DNA from: Flavobacteriales bacterium
GTDB taxonomy: Bacteria; Bacteroidota; Bacteroidia; Flavobacteriales_F; PHOS-HE28
Direction: 5' to 3'
Length of the DNA: 64,000 nt
Assembly (NCBI GenBank): GCA_016716605.1
Contig: JADJWA010000001.1
Location: 2,959,001-3,023,000 of the forward strand
Both the position numbers and the translations under genes were made by a program. The notes beneath the pieces were generated by a model. It saw nothing but the letters and a program-made list of their open reading frames with translations. It made no database searches and had not been told where the DNA came from. Below are positions 49,995-61,337 of this stretch, piece by piece (position 1 is the stretch's first letter; the number at the start of each line of letters is the position of its first letter).

Positions 49995-50003
49995 CCGAAA
50001 GTA
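49995..50003 (-). promoter_or_regulatory. Predicted -7 box of gyrA (TACTTTCGG)
   Basis: TACTTTCG fits TAnnTTYG, 63 bases upstream of the gyrA ATG, in the 257-base divergent spacer shared with clpC. Confidence 0.45.
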
Positions 50004-50130
50004 TCCCGATCACAGGATGCCCGGAGCCGCACTTTTCCACAACGCCACAAAGCGCTGTGAATAATTGCAATTGCCGGATCCGGGCCCTCCGTTGGCTGTA
50101 GGGATAGCTTGCCCGCGCCCTCGGCCCGGC

Positions 50131-50139
50131 TACCTTAGC
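50131..50139 (+). promoter_or_regulatory. Possible -7 box of clpC (TACCTTAGC)
   Basis: TACCTTAGC is an imperfect match 49 bases before the ATG at 50189. A similar CAACTTAGC lies at 50169-50177. No CtsR-type or heat-shock operator was recognised. Confidence 0.3.
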
Positions 50140-50188
50140 AGACCGTCGGCAAAGACGCGCGATCCCCTCAACTTAGCGCCCTCAACCC

Positions 50189-52801
<2,613 letters not shown>

Positions 52802-52865
52802 TCCGCTATGGAATCGTTGATCTGATTGCGGGTCAACCTGAGCTGCAACGGGACCAATGGGATAC

Positions 52866-53147
52866 ATGGGTTTCGGGATGCGCAAGGAGGCTTACTCACG
52901 CTCGCCGAGAAGGCACATGGCCTATCTGAAGCCCTTCCTCAGCAAGGAGAAGAGCAAGGACCGAGCATCAACGTAGCGACATGGCCCATGGAAGCGCCGA
53001 TTCCAGGAGCAGCCGCGTGCACTGCTTCCGCCACGAATCACGCAGTTCATCGCCGTGATCGTTGCATTGGCTGTGGCAGGCACGCTCGTGGCAATCTTGG
53101 TGAAATTTCTCATCCACATGCTGAATCCACAGCGCCCGGGTTGGTGA
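52866..53147 (+). pseudogene. Possible small membrane-protein gene interrupted by TAG
   Basis: A 93-codon frame begins at ATG 52866 and stays open except for a TAG at 52974-52976 (codon 37). The first part ends AYLKPFLSKEKSKDRAST. The second part continues in the same frame with a basic stretch and a convincing membrane helix (FIAVIVALAVAGTLVAILV), ending at TGA 53145. The second part has no ATG of its own. This may be a decayed small membrane-protein gene, two unrelated short frames, or a sequencing or assembly error. It lies in the 645-base gap between clpC and lon. Confidence 0.3.
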
Positions 53148-53246
53148 AACCGCTAGGCGGCCTATTTGCGGTCGGCTTGCAGCAACAAACGGCTTGGAGA
53201 GCCCGCACCTCAAACCCATTCGCGGCGCGGAAATTCGGTCACTTCA

Positions 53247-53432
53247 TCACCGAAGTGCATAGTGCCTCTTCTCGATCACGAAGTTGCCCTTCCTCCTGCC
53301 GCGATCCGGGTCCTCGTTCTCGCGACCATCGAAGCTGCGCAGGAACCACGCCAGCCGTTCGCCAGGGCTGAGGGCGATGAACTCGCGCTGCCGGCGCGCA
53401 TTGGCCTCTTCCTTGGTCTCTAAGCGGACGCT
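53247..53432 (-). pseudogene. Probable remnant of a small Bacteroidota gene lacking a start codon
   Basis: On the minus strand a stop-bounded frame of 61 codons encodes a charged helical sequence that includes ETKEEANARRQREFIALSPG and ends RRKGNFVIEKRHYALR. The GNFVIEK-type ending is reminiscent of small soluble Bacteroidota proteins. There is no ATG, GTG or TTG in a usable place; an in-frame TAG sits just before the frame, 11 bases after the lon stop. Loss of the 5' end is the simplest reading. Confidence 0.4.
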
Positions 53433-53446
53433 CTAGTCCAGTCCTT

Positions 53447-55897
53447 CTAAGCCACCTTCAACGCATTCTCCACCTTCTCCTTCAGCAGCGCGTGCTTCAC
53501 CACCTCGATCATCTCGGTGACGTACGTGAAGCGCATTCCCTTGGTGTAGCGCGCATCAATATCCTCGATGTCCTTTCGGTTATCGGTGCTGAGGATGATC
53601 TCCTTGATGCCCGCGCGCTTGGCGGCCAGGATCTTCTCCTTGATGCCCCCTACGGGAAGCACGCGGCCGCGCAGGGTGATCTCGCCGGTCATGGCCGTGA
53701 ACTTGCGCACCTTCTGCTGGGTGAAGGCACTGGCGATGCTGGTGAGCATGGTGATGCCGGCTGAGGGACCATCCTTCGGCGTGGCGCCTTCGGGCACGTG
53801 CACGTGAACGTTCCAGCGCTTGAACACATCGGGGTCGAGTCCGATGATGTCGCTATGGGACTTGATGTACTCGAGGGCGATCACGGCACTCTCCTTCATC
53901 ACGTCGCCGAGGTTGCCGGTGAGGGTGAGCTTGCCTTCGCCCTTGGTGATGCTGGTCTCGATGAAGAGGATGTCGCCGCCGGTGGGCGTCCAGGCGAGGC
54001 CGGTGACCACGCCGGCCACATCATTGCCCTGGTACTTGTCGCGGGCGTGGCTGGGACCATAGATCTTCGGAAGATCCTCGATCGTGATGGTGAGGCTGTG
54101 CTTCTGCTTGAGGGCGATCTGCTTGGCGCGGTAGCGCACGAGCTTGGCAATGCGCTTCTCGAGGGTGCGCACCCCGCTTTCATCGGTGTATTGCTCGATG
54201 ACGGCCTCCAGGAGCCCCGGGGCGAGCTTGAGCTGCTTGGGCTTGATGCCGTTCTCCTTGAACTGCTTGGGCAACAGGTGGCGCAAGGCGATCTCCACCT
54301 TCTCCTCTTCCGTGTAGCCGTTCACCTCAATGATCTCCATGCGGTCGCGCAGGGCCGGGTGGATGCTGCTGAGGCTGTTGGCCGTGGCCACGAACATCAC
54401 GCGGCTCAGGTCGTACTCGATCTCCACGAAGTTGTCGTGGAAGGCGTTGTTCTGCTCAGGGTCGAGCACTTCGAGCAGCGCGCTGGCGGGATCTCCCTGA
54501 TTGCTGCGGCCCACCTTGTCGATCTCGTCGAGCACGAAGAGCGGGTTGCTGGTGCCGGCCTTCTTCATGCTCTGGATCAGGCGGCCGGGCATGGCGCCGA
54601 TGTAGGTCTTGCGGTGGCCGCGGATCTCGGCTTCATCGTGCAGGCCGCCGAGGCTCATGCGCACGTACTTGCGGCCGAGGGCTTCGGCCATGCTCTTGCC
54701 GAGGCTGGTCTTGCCCACGCCCGGCGGACCGTAGAGGCAGATGATGGGCGCCTTCATATCGCCCTTGAGCTTCAGCACCGCGAGGTGCTCGATGATGCGC
54801 TCCTTCACCTTGTCGAGCCCGAAGTGGTCGCGGTCGAGGATCTTCTGCGCGTGCTTCAGGTCGAATTTATCGATGCTGTACTCGCCCCAAGGCAATTCCA
54901 GCAGCAACTGCACATAGTTGTACTGCACGCTGAACTCCGCGCCGGCCGGGTTCATACGCTGAAGCTTGGTGAGTTCCTTCTCGAAGGTCTCCCCCACCTT
55001 CTTGCTCCACTTCTTCAAGGCCGCCTTGCCGCGCATGTCGAAGATCTCCTGCTCGATCGGGTTGCCGCCGAGCTCGTCCTGGATGGTCTTCATCTGCTGG
55101 TGCAGGAAATACTCGCGCTGCTGACGGTCCACCTCGGTGCGGACCTTGCTCTGGATCTCGTTCTTCATCTGCAGCATCTGCAGCTCCTTGGTGAGGTGCG
55201 CCAGCAGCAGCGAGGCCCGCTCACGGAGGTCGGCCACCTCGAGCATCTTCTGCTTCTCCGACACATCAGCGTTCATGTTGCTGCTGATGAAGTTCACCAG
55301 GAAGGAGGGCGAATCGATGTTCTTGATGGCGAACTGCGCCTCGGTGGGGATGTGCGGGCTCTGCTTTATGATTTCAAGTGAGAGGTCCTTCAGCGAGCTC
55401 ACCAGCGCGGCGAAGCTCTTATCGTCCTTGGCGGGGCGCACTTCCTCGAACTCCTTCACGCGGGCGGTGAAGTAGGGATCCACCTTCACCATGTCGATCA
55501 CCTCGAAGCGCTTCTTGCCCTGGATGATGGCCGTGGTGCTGCCATCGGGCATGCGCAGCATGCGGATTATCGTGGCGATGGTGCCCACGCTGTTCAGGTC
55601 CTCCACCCGTGGCTCTTCGATCTGGCTGTCCTTCTGGCTCACCACGCCCAGCGTGCGGTTGCCCCGGTACACATCCTGGATCAAGCGGATGCTGCGGTCA
55701 CGGCCCACAGTGATCGGAATCACCACGCCCGGGAAGAGCACCGTGTTGCGCAAGGGAAGCAGGGGCAGCTCAGGCGGCGTGCTCTCCGCGTTCATCTGCT
55801 CCTCATCCTCGGCGGTGATCAAGGGGATGAGCTCGGTCTCGTTCTCGATGGCCTCGCTGCTGAACATGTCGGGGCCGCTATGGAGGATGTCGTTCAT
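53447..55897 (-). CDS. lon: ATP-dependent protease Lon
   Basis: Lon degrades damaged and regulatory proteins. The 816-residue protein has the N-terminal substrate-binding domain (LPLLPLRNTVLFPGVVIPI), a helical linker and one AAA+ module with Walker A GPPGVGKTS and a FVLDEIDKV-type Walker B. The protease domain carries the catalytic dyad Ser712 in DGPSAGITM and Lys755 in GGIKEK. A short acidic N-terminal extension precedes the domain. The gene stands alone, with a TACTTTTGC -7-like box 28 bases upstream. Confidence 0.97.
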   Translation of the reverse strand: MNDILHSGPDMFSSEAIENETELIPLITAEDEEQMNAESTPPELPLLPLRNTVLFPGVVIPITVGRDRSIRLIQDVYRGNRTLGVVSQKDSQIEEPRVEDLNSVGTIATIIRMLRMPDGSTTAIIQGKKRFEVIDMVKVDPYFTARVKEFEEVRPAKDDKSFAALVSSLKDLSLEIIKQSPHIPTEAQFAIKNIDSPSFLVNFISSNMNADVSEKQKMLEVADLRERASLLLAHLTKELQMLQMKNEIQSKVRTEVDRQQREYFLHQQMKTIQDELGGNPIEQEIFDMRGKAALKKWSKKVGETFEKELTKLQRMNPAGAEFSVQYNYVQLLLELPWGEYSIDKFDLKHAQKILDRDHFGLDKVKERIIEHLAVLKLKGDMKAPIICLYGPPGVGKTSLGKSMAEALGRKYVRMSLGGLHDEAEIRGHRKTYIGAMPGRLIQSMKKAGTSNPLFVLDEIDKVGRSNQGDPASALLEVLDPEQNNAFHDNFVEIEYDLSRVMFVATANSLSSIHPALRDRMEIIEVNGYTEEEKVEIALRHLLPKQFKENGIKPKQLKLAPGLLEAVIEQYTDESGVRTLEKRIAKLVRYRAKQIALKQKHSLTITIEDLPKIYGPSHARDKYQGNDVAGVVTGLAWTPTGGDILFIETSITKGEGKLTLTGNLGDVMKESAVIALEYIKSHSDIIGLDPDVFKRWNVHVHVPEGATPKDGPSAGITMLTSIASAFTQQKVRKFTAMTGEITLRGRVLPVGGIKEKILAAKRAGIKEIILSTDNRKDIEDIDARYTKGMRFTYVTEMIEVVKHALLKEKVENALKVA

Positions 55898-56258
55898 CGA
55901 CGGATCGGGGTCAGATTGGCAGGAGCAAAAGTACCGCCTGCGCTCCCCGTCGGTCAGACGCGGTTTTCAACAGGCGTTGCCGCGCAGGCCAATCCATGTG
56001 CCGCCCTTCCATGACCTGCCAGATGGTCACGTGCGGGTATCCCAGGACGGATCGTGCACTAGGCCCCATTGCACGGTGATGCCTTCTCGATGAGCCTGGG
56101 CTACCATGGCGATACCGACTACAAGGCCATCGGCGATGTGTGGAACACGGGGGCTGAGCGGCCCTTCGCGTCCATCGGCGCGGACACCGCCTTGCAAGTC
56201 GAATGGAACCGTACCGAAATGCGCACGCGAAGAAGCCTTCCTCGATACGCGTTGCCCA
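55898..56258. other. Gap with the lon promoter and no convincing gene
   Basis: The lon -7 box is at 55925-55933. The rest holds only short open frames. One plus-strand frame (56069-56275, TTG start) encodes about 68 residues with some protein-like character (FSMSLGYHGDTDYKAIGDVW), but it has no good start and runs into the end of the next gene. It may be a fragment of an older gene. Confidence 0.4.
55925..55933 (-). promoter_or_regulatory. Predicted -7 box of lon (TACTTTTGC)
   Basis: TACTTTTGC fits TA-n3-TTTG with one extra T, or TAnnTTTT, 28 bases before the lon ATG. Confidence 0.4.
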
Positions 56259-57065
56259 TTACCGCTTCGCGCTGAATTCCACGCGCACGGGGTCGCCTTC
56301 GTGCAGGCCCAGCAGCTTCGAGGCGCCGCCGCCGTTGCCATCGCTGCCCTTGTTCACGGCGATCTCCAAGTGCCCGCTGGCATTGAAGAAGGCCAGGCAC
56401 ACGCCATTGGAGACATCGGTGTAGGTGCCGTGTATCCGGGTGAGGTCGTTGGCGGTGCGCCCGAAGCGGATGCGGAAAGAGCGGCCGCTCACCATCTCCT
56501 CGAAGAGCGCGCGCTTGATGTTGGTCATCACGTTGCCGTAATGGTCAACGTAGGTGGCGCGGCCCACGATGGCGTTCTCCTGGATGGATGGCGCGAAGCC
56601 GATGAGCTCGCGCAGGGCTGTCATCTTGCGGCCGATGGTCTCTGCCACGCCGCCGCGCGCCAGGTGGCAGGCGGCCTTCACGAACACCGATCGCGTGGGG
56701 AAGGCGGCGTGGTGGTCGTCGAGTTTCATGGTGAGCTCGAAAGCCTCGTAGGGCTTGCCCTCGAAGACCAGCGGCAGGATCCCGTTGTCGGCCGTGATGA
56801 AGTGGTGCCCCTCGTGGCGCGCCACCACGTGCGCCGTGATCGCATCGGCCTCGGGGTTCACGCCGATGATGTGGATGCTCCCATCGGGGAAGGCCGAGTA
56901 AGCGTTGCGCACCACATGCGCCGCCATGGCGGTGTGGAAGGGCTTCACCTCGTGGGTGATGTCCACCACCGTGGCGCCCGGCTCCTGCTGCATGATCGCC
57001 GCCTTCACCACGGCCACATAGTGGTCCTTGGTGCCCATGTCGGTGGTGAGGGTGATGATCGCCAT
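56259..57065 (-). CDS. DUF62 family SAM hydroxide adenosyltransferase
   Basis: This family splits S-adenosylmethionine with hydroxide into adenosine and methionine; chlorinase and fluorinase relatives use halide. The 268-residue protein has the family pattern: TLTTDMGTKDHYV at the start, VVDITHEV, GVNPEAD, ITADNGIL, a conserved DHYGNVMTN and the C-terminal NASGHLEIAVN. The full fluorinase or chlorinase halide-site loop was not recognised, so the hydrolase role is the default. It is divergent from phoH with 94 bases between starts. Confidence 0.9.
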   Translation of the reverse strand: MAIITLTTDMGTKDHYVAVVKAAIMQQEPGATVVDITHEVKPFHTAMAAHVVRNAYSAFPDGSIHIIGVNPEADAITAHVVARHEGHHFITADNGILPLVFEGKPYEAFELTMKLDDHHAAFPTRSVFVKAACHLARGGVAETIGRKMTALRELIGFAPSIQENAIVGRATYVDHYGNVMTNIKRALFEEMVSGRSFRIRFGRTANDLTRIHGTYTDVSNGVCLAFFNASGHLEIAVNKGSDGNGGGASKLLGLHEGDPVRVEFSAKR

Positions 57066-57085
57066 CGCGCGCGGTGGATAGCCTC

Positions 57086-57094
57086 TACCTTCGG
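57086..57094 (+). promoter_or_regulatory. Predicted -7 box of phoH (TACCTTCGG)
   Basis: TACCTTCG followed by GGCGG lies 65 bases before the TTG start at 57160. Confidence 0.4.
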
Positions 57095-57159
57095 GCGGTC
57101 AAAACTAGAGGGCGGTGAAACGCCATTCCGGGAAGTTCTCAACACACCGCCGCTGAACC

Positions 57160-58116
57160 TTGAGCGAGAAGCTGATCACCATCACGGGGGTTGATCCCGT
57201 GGATATCCTCGGCGCCAACGACGCCAACCTGCGGATCATCCGCGGCCTCTTCCCCAAGCTCAGCCTCGTGGCGCGCGGCGACACTGTGAAGGTGAGCGGC
57301 ACCCCCGATGACATCGCGCTCTTCGAGGCCCGCTTCGCCGAGCTCCTGGGCCATGTGGCGCGCTACAATGAGCTGCCGCGCAAGGTTCTTGACGACATCA
57401 TGGGCGGCGGCGAGGCCCCGCGCAACGGCGGCGACCCCGAGGATGACGTGCTCGTGTTCGGCAACGCCGGCCTACGCGTGAAAGCCCGCACGCCCAATCA
57501 GCAGCGCTTGGTGGAGGCCGTGCGCGAGAGCGACATGGTGTTCGCCATCGGTCCGGCCGGAACCGGTAAGACCTACACGGCGGTGGCCCTCGCCGTGAAG
57601 GCGCTGAAGGAGCGCAGCGTCCGCCGCATCATCCTCACACGACCTGCGGTGGAGGCCGGCGAGAACCTCGGCTTCCTGCCCGGTGACCTGCGGGAGAAGC
57701 TTGATCCCTACCTGCAGCCGCTCTACGATGCGCTCAAGGACATGATCCCCGCGGCGCGCCTGAGCGAGTACCTTGAAGAGGGCGTGATCCAAATCGCACC
57801 GCTGGCTTTCATGCGCGGCCGCACGCTCGACAATGCCTTCGTGATCCTGGATGAAGCGCAGAATGCCACGCTCCCGCAAGTGAAGATGTTCCTCACGCGC
57901 ATGGGCCGCAACGCCAAGTTCGTGATCACTGGCGATGTGACCCAGGTGGACCTGCCCGACCGCCAGCCCAGCGGATTGATGCCCGCGGTTGACATGCTGC
58001 GGCAGGTGCCGGGCATCGCCATCATCGAGCTCGATGTGCGCGATGTGATCCGGCACGAGCTGGTGACGCGCGTGCTGGGCGCATTCGCGGAGCATGAGCG
58101 GAAAGGGGAAGCATGA
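57160..58116 (+). CDS. phoH: PhoH-like ATPase (TTG start)
   Basis: The 318-residue protein is a PhoH/YbeZ-type ATPase, linked to RNA metabolism and ribosome maturation. An N-terminal KH-like region (about 1-90) precedes the ATPase core, with Walker A GPAGTGKTY near 131, TRPAVEAGE, an ALAFMRGRTL-type segment and Walker B VILDEAQN. An in-frame TGA lies six bases upstream and the first ATG is far inside, so translation must start at the TTG (57160) or nearby. YbeY, its usual partner, is not adjacent. Confidence 0.95.
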   Translation: MSEKLITITGVDPVDILGANDANLRIIRGLFPKLSLVARGDTVKVSGTPDDIALFEARFAELLGHVARYNELPRKVLDDIMGGGEAPRNGGDPEDDVLVFGNAGLRVKARTPNQQRLVEAVRESDMVFAIGPAGTGKTYTAVALAVKALKERSVRRIILTRPAVEAGENLGFLPGDLREKLDPYLQPLYDALKDMIPAARLSEYLEEGVIQIAPLAFMRGRTLDNAFVILDEAQNATLPQVKMFLTRMGRNAKFVITGDVTQVDLPDRQPSGLMPAVDMLRQVPGIAIIELDVRDVIRHELVTRVLGAFAEHERKGEA

Positions 58117-58123
58117 GGGGTGA

Positions 58124-58158
58124 GAATGAAGAATGAAGAATGTAGAATGTAGAATGGG
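58124..58158 (+). repeat. Five tandem 7-bp repeats between phoH and purC
   Basis: GAATGAA, GAATGAA, GAATGTA, GAATGTA and GAATGGG follow each other without spacing, in an AT-richer, purine-rich 91-base spacer. The array starts eight bases after the phoH stop. The GAATGTAGAATG type of repeat recurs in intergenic DNA of other bacteria, and slippage is likely. Confidence 0.85.
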
Positions 58159-58207
58159 GGACTAGGAGAATAGAGAGGACGCTGGACGAAAAAGGATCTT
58201 GAAGAGC

Positions 58208-59161
58208 ATGACGACGACCGATACCACGCTCATCCGCAGTGAACTGAGCCATCCGTTGATCCAGAAGGTCTATCGCGGCAAGGTGCGCGATGTGTACACC
58301 CTGAGCGACGGCCGCATCATCCTGGTGGCCAGCGACCGCATCAGCGCCTTCGATGTGGTGCTGCCGCGCGGCATCCCGCACAAGGGTCAGGTGCTCAGCC
58401 AGCTCAGTTGGCACATGCTGCAAGCCACGGCGGCCATCGCTCCGAACTGGGCCATCGCGCAGCCCGACCCGAACGTGGTGATCGGCCAGGCCTGCGAGAC
58501 GGTGAAGGTGGAGATGGTGGTGCGCGGCTACCTCGCGGGCCATGCCTGGCGCACCTACAGCGAAGGCAAGCGCGTGCTCTGCGGTGCCTCGCTTCCGGAA
58601 GGCTTGAAGGAGAGTGATCGCCTGCCCGCGCCGATCATCACCCCGAGCACCAAGGCCGATGAGGGCCACGATGAGGACATCACCCCGGCGGAGATCCTCT
58701 CGCGCTGCCTGTGCACCAAGGAGGAATGGGACACGATGTGCCGATACGCGCTGGCCCTCTTCGCGGAAGGATCACGCATGGCGGAGGAGCGCGGCCTGCT
58801 GCTCGTTGACACCAAGTACGAATTCGGCCGAGCGCCCGATGGCCGCATCCTGCTCATCGATGAGGTGCATACGCCAGACAGCTCGCGCTACTTCTACGCC
58901 GATGGCTATGCTGATCGGCAGGCCAAGGACGAGCGCCAGAAGCAATTGAGCAAGGAGTTCGTTCGCGAATGGCTCATCGCCGGTGGCTTCATGGGCAAAG
59001 AGGGCCAACAGGTGCCCGCGATGGACGATGCCTTCGTGCAGAGCGTCACGGATCGTTACGTGGAATTGTACGAGCGCATCACCGGAAAGGCCTTCGTACC
59101 AGCGGACACCGGCGACCTCAACGCACGCATCCAGCAAGCGCTGAAGAAGCACCTTGGTTGA
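58208..59161 (+). CDS. purC: Phosphoribosylaminoimidazole-succinocarboxamide synthase
   Basis: PurC joins CAIR and aspartate in purine synthesis. The 317-residue protein is the longer eukaryote-like type found in many Bacteroidota. YRGKVRDVYTL near the start, a VASDRISAFDV segment, VEMVVRGYLAGHAW, TPSTKADEGHDE and LIDEVHTPDSSR are all SAICAR-synthase motifs. The ATG at 58208 is chosen; the frame extends to a CTG nine bases upstream. It follows the 7-bp repeat array and has no other pur gene beside it. Confidence 0.97.
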   Translation: MTTTDTTLIRSELSHPLIQKVYRGKVRDVYTLSDGRIILVASDRISAFDVVLPRGIPHKGQVLSQLSWHMLQATAAIAPNWAIAQPDPNVVIGQACETVKVEMVVRGYLAGHAWRTYSEGKRVLCGASLPEGLKESDRLPAPIITPSTKADEGHDEDITPAEILSRCLCTKEEWDTMCRYALALFAEGSRMAEERGLLLVDTKYEFGRAPDGRILLIDEVHTPDSSRYFYADGYADRQAKDERQKQLSKEFVREWLIAGGFMGKEGQQVPAMDDAFVQSVTDRYVELYERITGKAFVPADTGDLNARIQQALKKHLG

Positions 59162-59204
59162 TTGCAGCTGGCATCCGCACGCACCTTCCATCGTCTTCAA
59201 CCGC

Positions 59205-59213
59205 CATCTTCGC
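59205..59213 (+). promoter_or_regulatory. Predicted -7 box of the epimerase gene (CATCTTCGC)
   Basis: One mismatch to TAnnTTYG, with a CCC tail, 14 bases before the ATG at 59228. Confidence 0.4.
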
Positions 59214-59227
59214 CCCGATTCATTCGC

Positions 59228-60223
59228 ATGCCCGTATCACTCGTCACCGGAGGCGCCGGCTTCATGGGCGCCCATGTCGTCAAGGAACTGCTCGCGCTGG
59301 GCCACACCGTTGTGGCGCTCGATGACCTCAGCGGCGGCTTCGCCGATCAGGTGGATCCACGCGCCACCTTCGTGCAAGGCAGCATCACCGACCATGAGCT
59401 GGTCGAGCGACTCTTCGCTGAGCACCGCTTCGATTATGTGTATCACCTGGCCGCTTATGCCGCAGAGGGGCTCAGCCACTTCATCCGGCGCTTCAACTAC
59501 ACCAACAACCTCATCGGCAGCATCAACCTGATCAATGCCAGCGTGCGGCATGGGGTGAAGTGCTTCGTGTTCACCAGCAGCATCGCGGTGTACGGGGCCT
59601 TGCCGCCGCCCATGCGCGAGGATATGGTGCCCAAGCCCGAGGACCCCTACGGAGTAGCGAAGTATGCCGTGGAGATGGACCTCTATGCCGCGCGCCACAT
59701 GTTCGGTCTGGAGTACGTGGTGGTGCGCCCGCACAACGTCTATGGCGAGTATCAGAACCTCGGCGACCGCTACCGAAACGTGGTGGGCATCTTCATGAAC
59801 CAGTTGATGCAGGGCCAGCCCATGACCGTTTTCGGCGATGGCGAGCAGAAGCGCGCCTTCACCTACATCGGCGATATCGCGCCGATCATCGCCACGGCGG
59901 CGCTCACGCCTTCGGCCTTCGGAGAGGTCTTCAACGTGGGCGCCGATACGCCCTACACCGTGAACGAACTGGCCACCCTCGTTCAAGAGGCCATGGGCAT
60001 CCGCGGCGAAGTGCGCCACCTCGACGCGCGCAATGAAGTCGTCTTCGCCTTCAGTGACCACAGCAAGGTGGAGCGCATATTCGGCAAGCGCCGGGAAACC
60101 ACGCTCGCCGAAGGGCTCGCGCGCATGGCTCCCTGGGCCAGATCCACAGGTGCCCGCGAGAGCAGCCGTTTCGGCAACATCGAGATCGAACAGGGCTTGC
60201 CGCCGAGCTGGAGGGTGAAATAG
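59228..60223 (+). CDS. NAD-dependent epimerase/dehydratase (extended SDR)
   Basis: The 331-residue protein has the extended short-chain dehydrogenase fold of UDP-sugar epimerases. GGAGFMG at 8-14 binds NAD, SSIAVYG gives the active-site Ser region, and Tyr141-x3-Lys145 (YGVAK) is the catalytic pair. PHNVYGEYQNLGDRYRN near 170 and the DGEQKRAFTYIGD segment are typical of UDP-glucose 4-epimerase-like enzymes. Substrate is probably a UDP-hexose for surface polysaccharide. A GT4 glycosyltransferase gene follows 28 bases later, so the two may act together. Confidence 0.9.
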   Translation: MPVSLVTGGAGFMGAHVVKELLALGHTVVALDDLSGGFADQVDPRATFVQGSITDHELVERLFAEHRFDYVYHLAAYAAEGLSHFIRRFNYTNNLIGSINLINASVRHGVKCFVFTSSIAVYGALPPPMREDMVPKPEDPYGVAKYAVEMDLYAARHMFGLEYVVVRPHNVYGEYQNLGDRYRNVVGIFMNQLMQGQPMTVFGDGEQKRAFTYIGDIAPIIATAALTPSAFGEVFNVGADTPYTVNELATLVQEAMGIRGEVRHLDARNEVVFAFSDHSKVERIFGKRRETTLAEGLARMAPWARSTGARESSRFGNIEIEQGLPPSWRVK

Positions 60224-60231
60224 CCCCCGGC

Positions 60232-60240
60232 TATCTTCGG
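60232..60240 (+). promoter_or_regulatory. Predicted -7 box of the GT4 gene (TATCTTCGG)
   Basis: TATCTTCG is a full TAnnTTYG match with a CCGCC tail, 11 bases before the ATG at 60252. Confidence 0.45.
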
Positions 60241-60251
60241 CCGCCCATCCG

Positions 60252-61337
60252 ATGCCCTCGATCCTCTTCGTGGCGCCGCACCGCGCGGGCCGCAATCCCA
60301 GCCAGCGCTTCCGGTTCGAGCAGTACATGCCGCATCTGGAGGCCCAGGGCTTCCGCTGCGAGTTGAGCTATCTGGTGGGCCCCAGCGACGACGCCTACTT
60401 CTATGCACCGGGCCATTTTGCCAAGAAGCTGCGCTTCGTGGCCCAGTGCTTCCTGCACCGGCAACGCGACCTGGCCAGGCTCAAGGAATTCGACATCGTA
60501 TTCATCCAGCGCGAGGCCTTGATGACCCGCAGCACCTGGTTCGAGCGCCAATGCCGGAAACGCGGCGCACGAATCGTATTCGATTTCGACGACAGCATCT
60601 GGCTCAGCAACGTGAGCGCCGCTAACCGCCGCTGGCGCTGGGTGAAGGATGCGGGCAAGACCAGCAAGCTCATCGCCCTGGCCGACCGCGTATTCGCCGG
60701 CAACGATTACCTGGCCGATTATGCTCGGCAATTCAGCGCCCACGTGCACGTGGTGCCCACCACCATCGACACCGATGAATACACACCGCGCACGAGCCGT
60801 GCTCCCGGTCCCGTGTGCATCGGCTGGAGCGGGAGCATCACCACCATCCAGCACTTCCAGTACGCCATTCCTGCGCTGAAAGCGATCCGCGAGCGCTTCG
60901 GCGATCAGGTCTGCTTCCGTGTGGTGGGCGACAGCGGTTTCCGCGTGCCGGAACTGGGCATCGTTGGGCTACCCTGGCGGAAGGACACGGAACTCGATGA
61001 CCTGCGCGCCATGGACATCGGCATCATGCCCCTGCCCGACGATGAATGGGCTCGCGGGAAATGCGGCCTCAAGGGCCTGCAGTACATGGCGCTGGGAATC
61101 CCCACCCTCATGAGCCCCGTGGGCGTGAACACCGAGATCATCCAGCACGGCGTGAACGGATACCTGCCTCGGAACAACCAGGAATGGGTGGAAAGCCTCT
61201 CGCGCTTGATCTCCGATGCCGACCTTCGCCGCCGCATGGGGGACAAGTCCCGGCGCACCGTGGAGGAGCGCTACTCGACCAGGGCCTGGCGCGACCGCTA
61301 CCTCAAGCACTTCAACGAAATCCTGCAACGCACATGA
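60252..61337 (+). CDS. GT4-family glycosyltransferase
   Basis: The 361-residue protein is a GT-B fold glycosyltransferase of family 4. The N-terminal Rossmann domain (ILFVAPHRAGRNPSQRFRFE) contains FDFDDSIWLSNVS near 112. The C-terminal donor-binding domain has IGWSGSITTIQHF near 192, an IGIMPLPDDEWARGKCGLK-like segment, and the EX7E-type region around KGLQYMALGIP. It transfers a sugar from a nucleotide donor, probably in exopolysaccharide or glycolipid synthesis. Its stop overlaps the gcvT start (ATGA), although the two functions look unrelated. Confidence 0.9.
   Translation: MPSILFVAPHRAGRNPSQRFRFEQYMPHLEAQGFRCELSYLVGPSDDAYFYAPGHFAKKLRFVAQCFLHRQRDLARLKEFDIVFIQREALMTRSTWFERQCRKRGARIVFDFDDSIWLSNVSAANRRWRWVKDAGKTSKLIALADRVFAGNDYLADYARQFSAHVHVVPTTIDTDEYTPRTSRAPGPVCIGWSGSITTIQHFQYAIPALKAIRERFGDQVCFRVVGDSGFRVPELGIVGLPWRKDTELDDLRAMDIGIMPLPDDEWARGKCGLKGLQYMALGIPTLMSPVGVNTEIIQHGVNGYLPRNNQEWVESLSRLISDADLRRRMGDKSRRTVEERYSTRAWRDRYLKHFNEILQRT

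Noticed and set aside
52826..53371. 181-codon plus-strand frame in the clpC-lon gap
   Set aside because: Ser/Arg/Pro-rich product without a fold or motif. The alternative frames described in this gap are more protein-like.
53798..55381. 527-codon plus-strand frame
   Set aside because: It is antisense to lon and rich in Leu/His/Val/Gly without any domain.
56069..56275. 68-codon plus-strand frame with a TTG start
   Set aside because: It has some protein-like character, but no proper start and it overlaps the DUF62 gene end. At most an old fragment, so it is described in the gap entry only.
58124..58158. Possible CRISPR-like array
   Set aside because: The units are 7 bp and contiguous with no spacers, so this is a simple tandem repeat.
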